From: UMGS363 sp051881815
Lineage (GTDB): Bacteria > Bacillota > Clostridia > Oscillospirales > Ruminococcaceae
Reading direction: 5' to 3'
DNA: 64,000 nt
Assembly: GCA_051881815.1 (NCBI GenBank)
Contig: JBJEQP010000041.1
Span: forward strand, 62,001-126,000
Of this stretch, positions 63,437-64,000 are shown piece after piece. Under the pieces are notes generated by a model that saw nothing but the letters and a program-made list of their open reading frames with translations, made no database searches and had not been told where the DNA came from. The position numbers were made by a program, and so were the translations under genes. The first letter of the stretch is position 1. Each line of letters starts with the position of its first letter.

Positions 63437-64000
63437 GATCTTGCTCCTTTATCCTTGATCTTGCTGAATGCCAATCCGCAGAGCATCCAGAACATCGGCG
63501 CACAAAGTATGGAACTGAAGCTGAAAAAGCTCTGGACGATATATGCCGCGATAGCAGTGAATACGGCTGTGTCCTGCCAGCTTGCGACGTTTAACGAGGC
63601 TTTGAGCTTTACGAACGAGCTCTTTACCGAAGCGCCGAGGAAAATGACAAATGCAGCAGCGGCAGGGATCCCTCTCGTAGCGGCAACATAAACGATCTCG
63701 TTGTAGCTTCTGTCTATCGAGCAGAGGGAGAGTTCTTCGCTGAACAGCTGATATTTTGCCATAAGATCGGGACCTATGCCGAGGATGGGATGTTCCTTTA
63801 TAAAGTAAAGGCTCTTTTCAAGACCGATCTCGCCGAGTGACTGGGTATTGACATAGGAGTAGTTTACCACGATGAAGAGTCGGAAAAAGGCGTCATAGTA
63901 AGCTATTGCCTTATCACGGATATAGATACCCTGGAATATCCATATCAGCGCAAATATCAGCGCCATTGCAACAGCTGCGGCAGCATATCGGTAAACGGAT
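63433..64000 (-). CDS. O-antigen ligase-like membrane protein, 5' end beyond window
   Basis: The frame is open to the window edge, so the start is not visible; an internal Met at 63966 is unlikely to be the true start. The visible 188 residues contain helices and the loop Phe-Ile-Lys-Glu-His-Pro-Ile-Leu-Gly-Ile-Gly-Pro, the usual C-terminal signature of O-antigen ligase/polymerase (Wzy_C) proteins. In a Gram-positive it would polymerise or attach surface polysaccharide. It overlaps the DUF4321 gene. Confidence 0.75.
   Translation of the reverse strand, partial: SVYRYAAAAVAMALIFALIWIFQGIYIRDKAIAYYDAFFRLFIVVNYSYVNTQSLGEIGLEKSLYFIKEHPILGIGPDLMAKYQLFSEELSLCSIDRSYNEIVYVAATRGIPAAAAFVIFLGASVKSSFVKLKASLNVASWQDTAVFTAIAAYIVQSFFSFSSILCAPMFWMLCGLAFSKIKDKGARS

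Overview
This 64-kb window looks like a chromosomal segment of an anaerobic, motile, Gram-positive Clostridia member, most like a Ruminococcus-type Oscillospiraceae genome. The reasons are moderate GC, strong AGGAGG-type ribosome binding sites, TTGACA/TATAAT promoters, an oxygen-sensitive class III ribonucleotide reductase, a CIRCE-like heat-shock operator, and a flagellar operon that uses FliY with CheC, CheD and a sigma-28 factor. The species cannot be fixed from the sequence alone. No tRNA, rRNA, CRISPR array, transposase or prophage gene was seen.

Layout. 0-2.2 kb: TSCPD protein (5' cut), YdcF-like membrane protein and a lipid kinase. 2.5-5.0 kb: a truncated hybrid histidine kinase-like gene overlapping a DegV gene. 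5.0-11.7 kb: a CIRCE-associated hsp20, then pstSCAB-phoB-phoR behind a putative PHO box, without phoU. 11.8-13.5 kb: a solitary CARF-like (TM1812/DxTHG-type) protein and a YhfC membrane protease. 13.5-18.7 kb (minus strand): a full hybrid kinase, a second DegV and a REC-GGDEF protein, a paralogous version of the 2.5-5 kb pair. 19.3-26.2 kb: G5/3D wall protein, nitroreductase, nrdDG with NrdR boxes, a histidine phosphatase and an RlmI-type methyltransferase. 26.4-31.7 kb (minus strand): sbcC without sbcD, small membrane proteins and two XRE regulators, one between 92-93-bp direct repeats.

32.1-62.1 kb is a motility locus in one direction. It opens with a PilZ-like / ParA-like / ComFB-like trio, then flgBC-fliEFGHIJK-flgD-(TIGR02530)-flgE-flbD-motAB-fliM-fliY-cheY-fliOPQR-flhBA-fliA-flgF/G-flgG-cheC-cheD and ends with a purine nucleoside phosphorylase and a small membrane protein. 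fliL, flhF and a canonical flhG are missing from their usual slots. On the other strand follow flagellin lysine methylase fliB, a DUF4321 protein and the end of an O-antigen-ligase-like gene.

Non-coding structure is the more unusual part. (i) A family of palindromic TACTAAT...ATTAGTA elements has arms that differ between copies but stay complementary, and often begins exactly at an upstream gene's TAA stop. (ii) Elements bracketed by GCGTAAT / ATTACGC heptamer arrays also supply stop codons, to sbcC and phoR. (iii) A four-copy 97-bp tandem repeat lies between fliH and fliI. (iv) Paired hairpins flank flgE. The most interesting gene system is the twice-occurring hybrid-kinase/DegV module, which at one locus is joined to a protein with one intact and one degenerate GGDEF domain.
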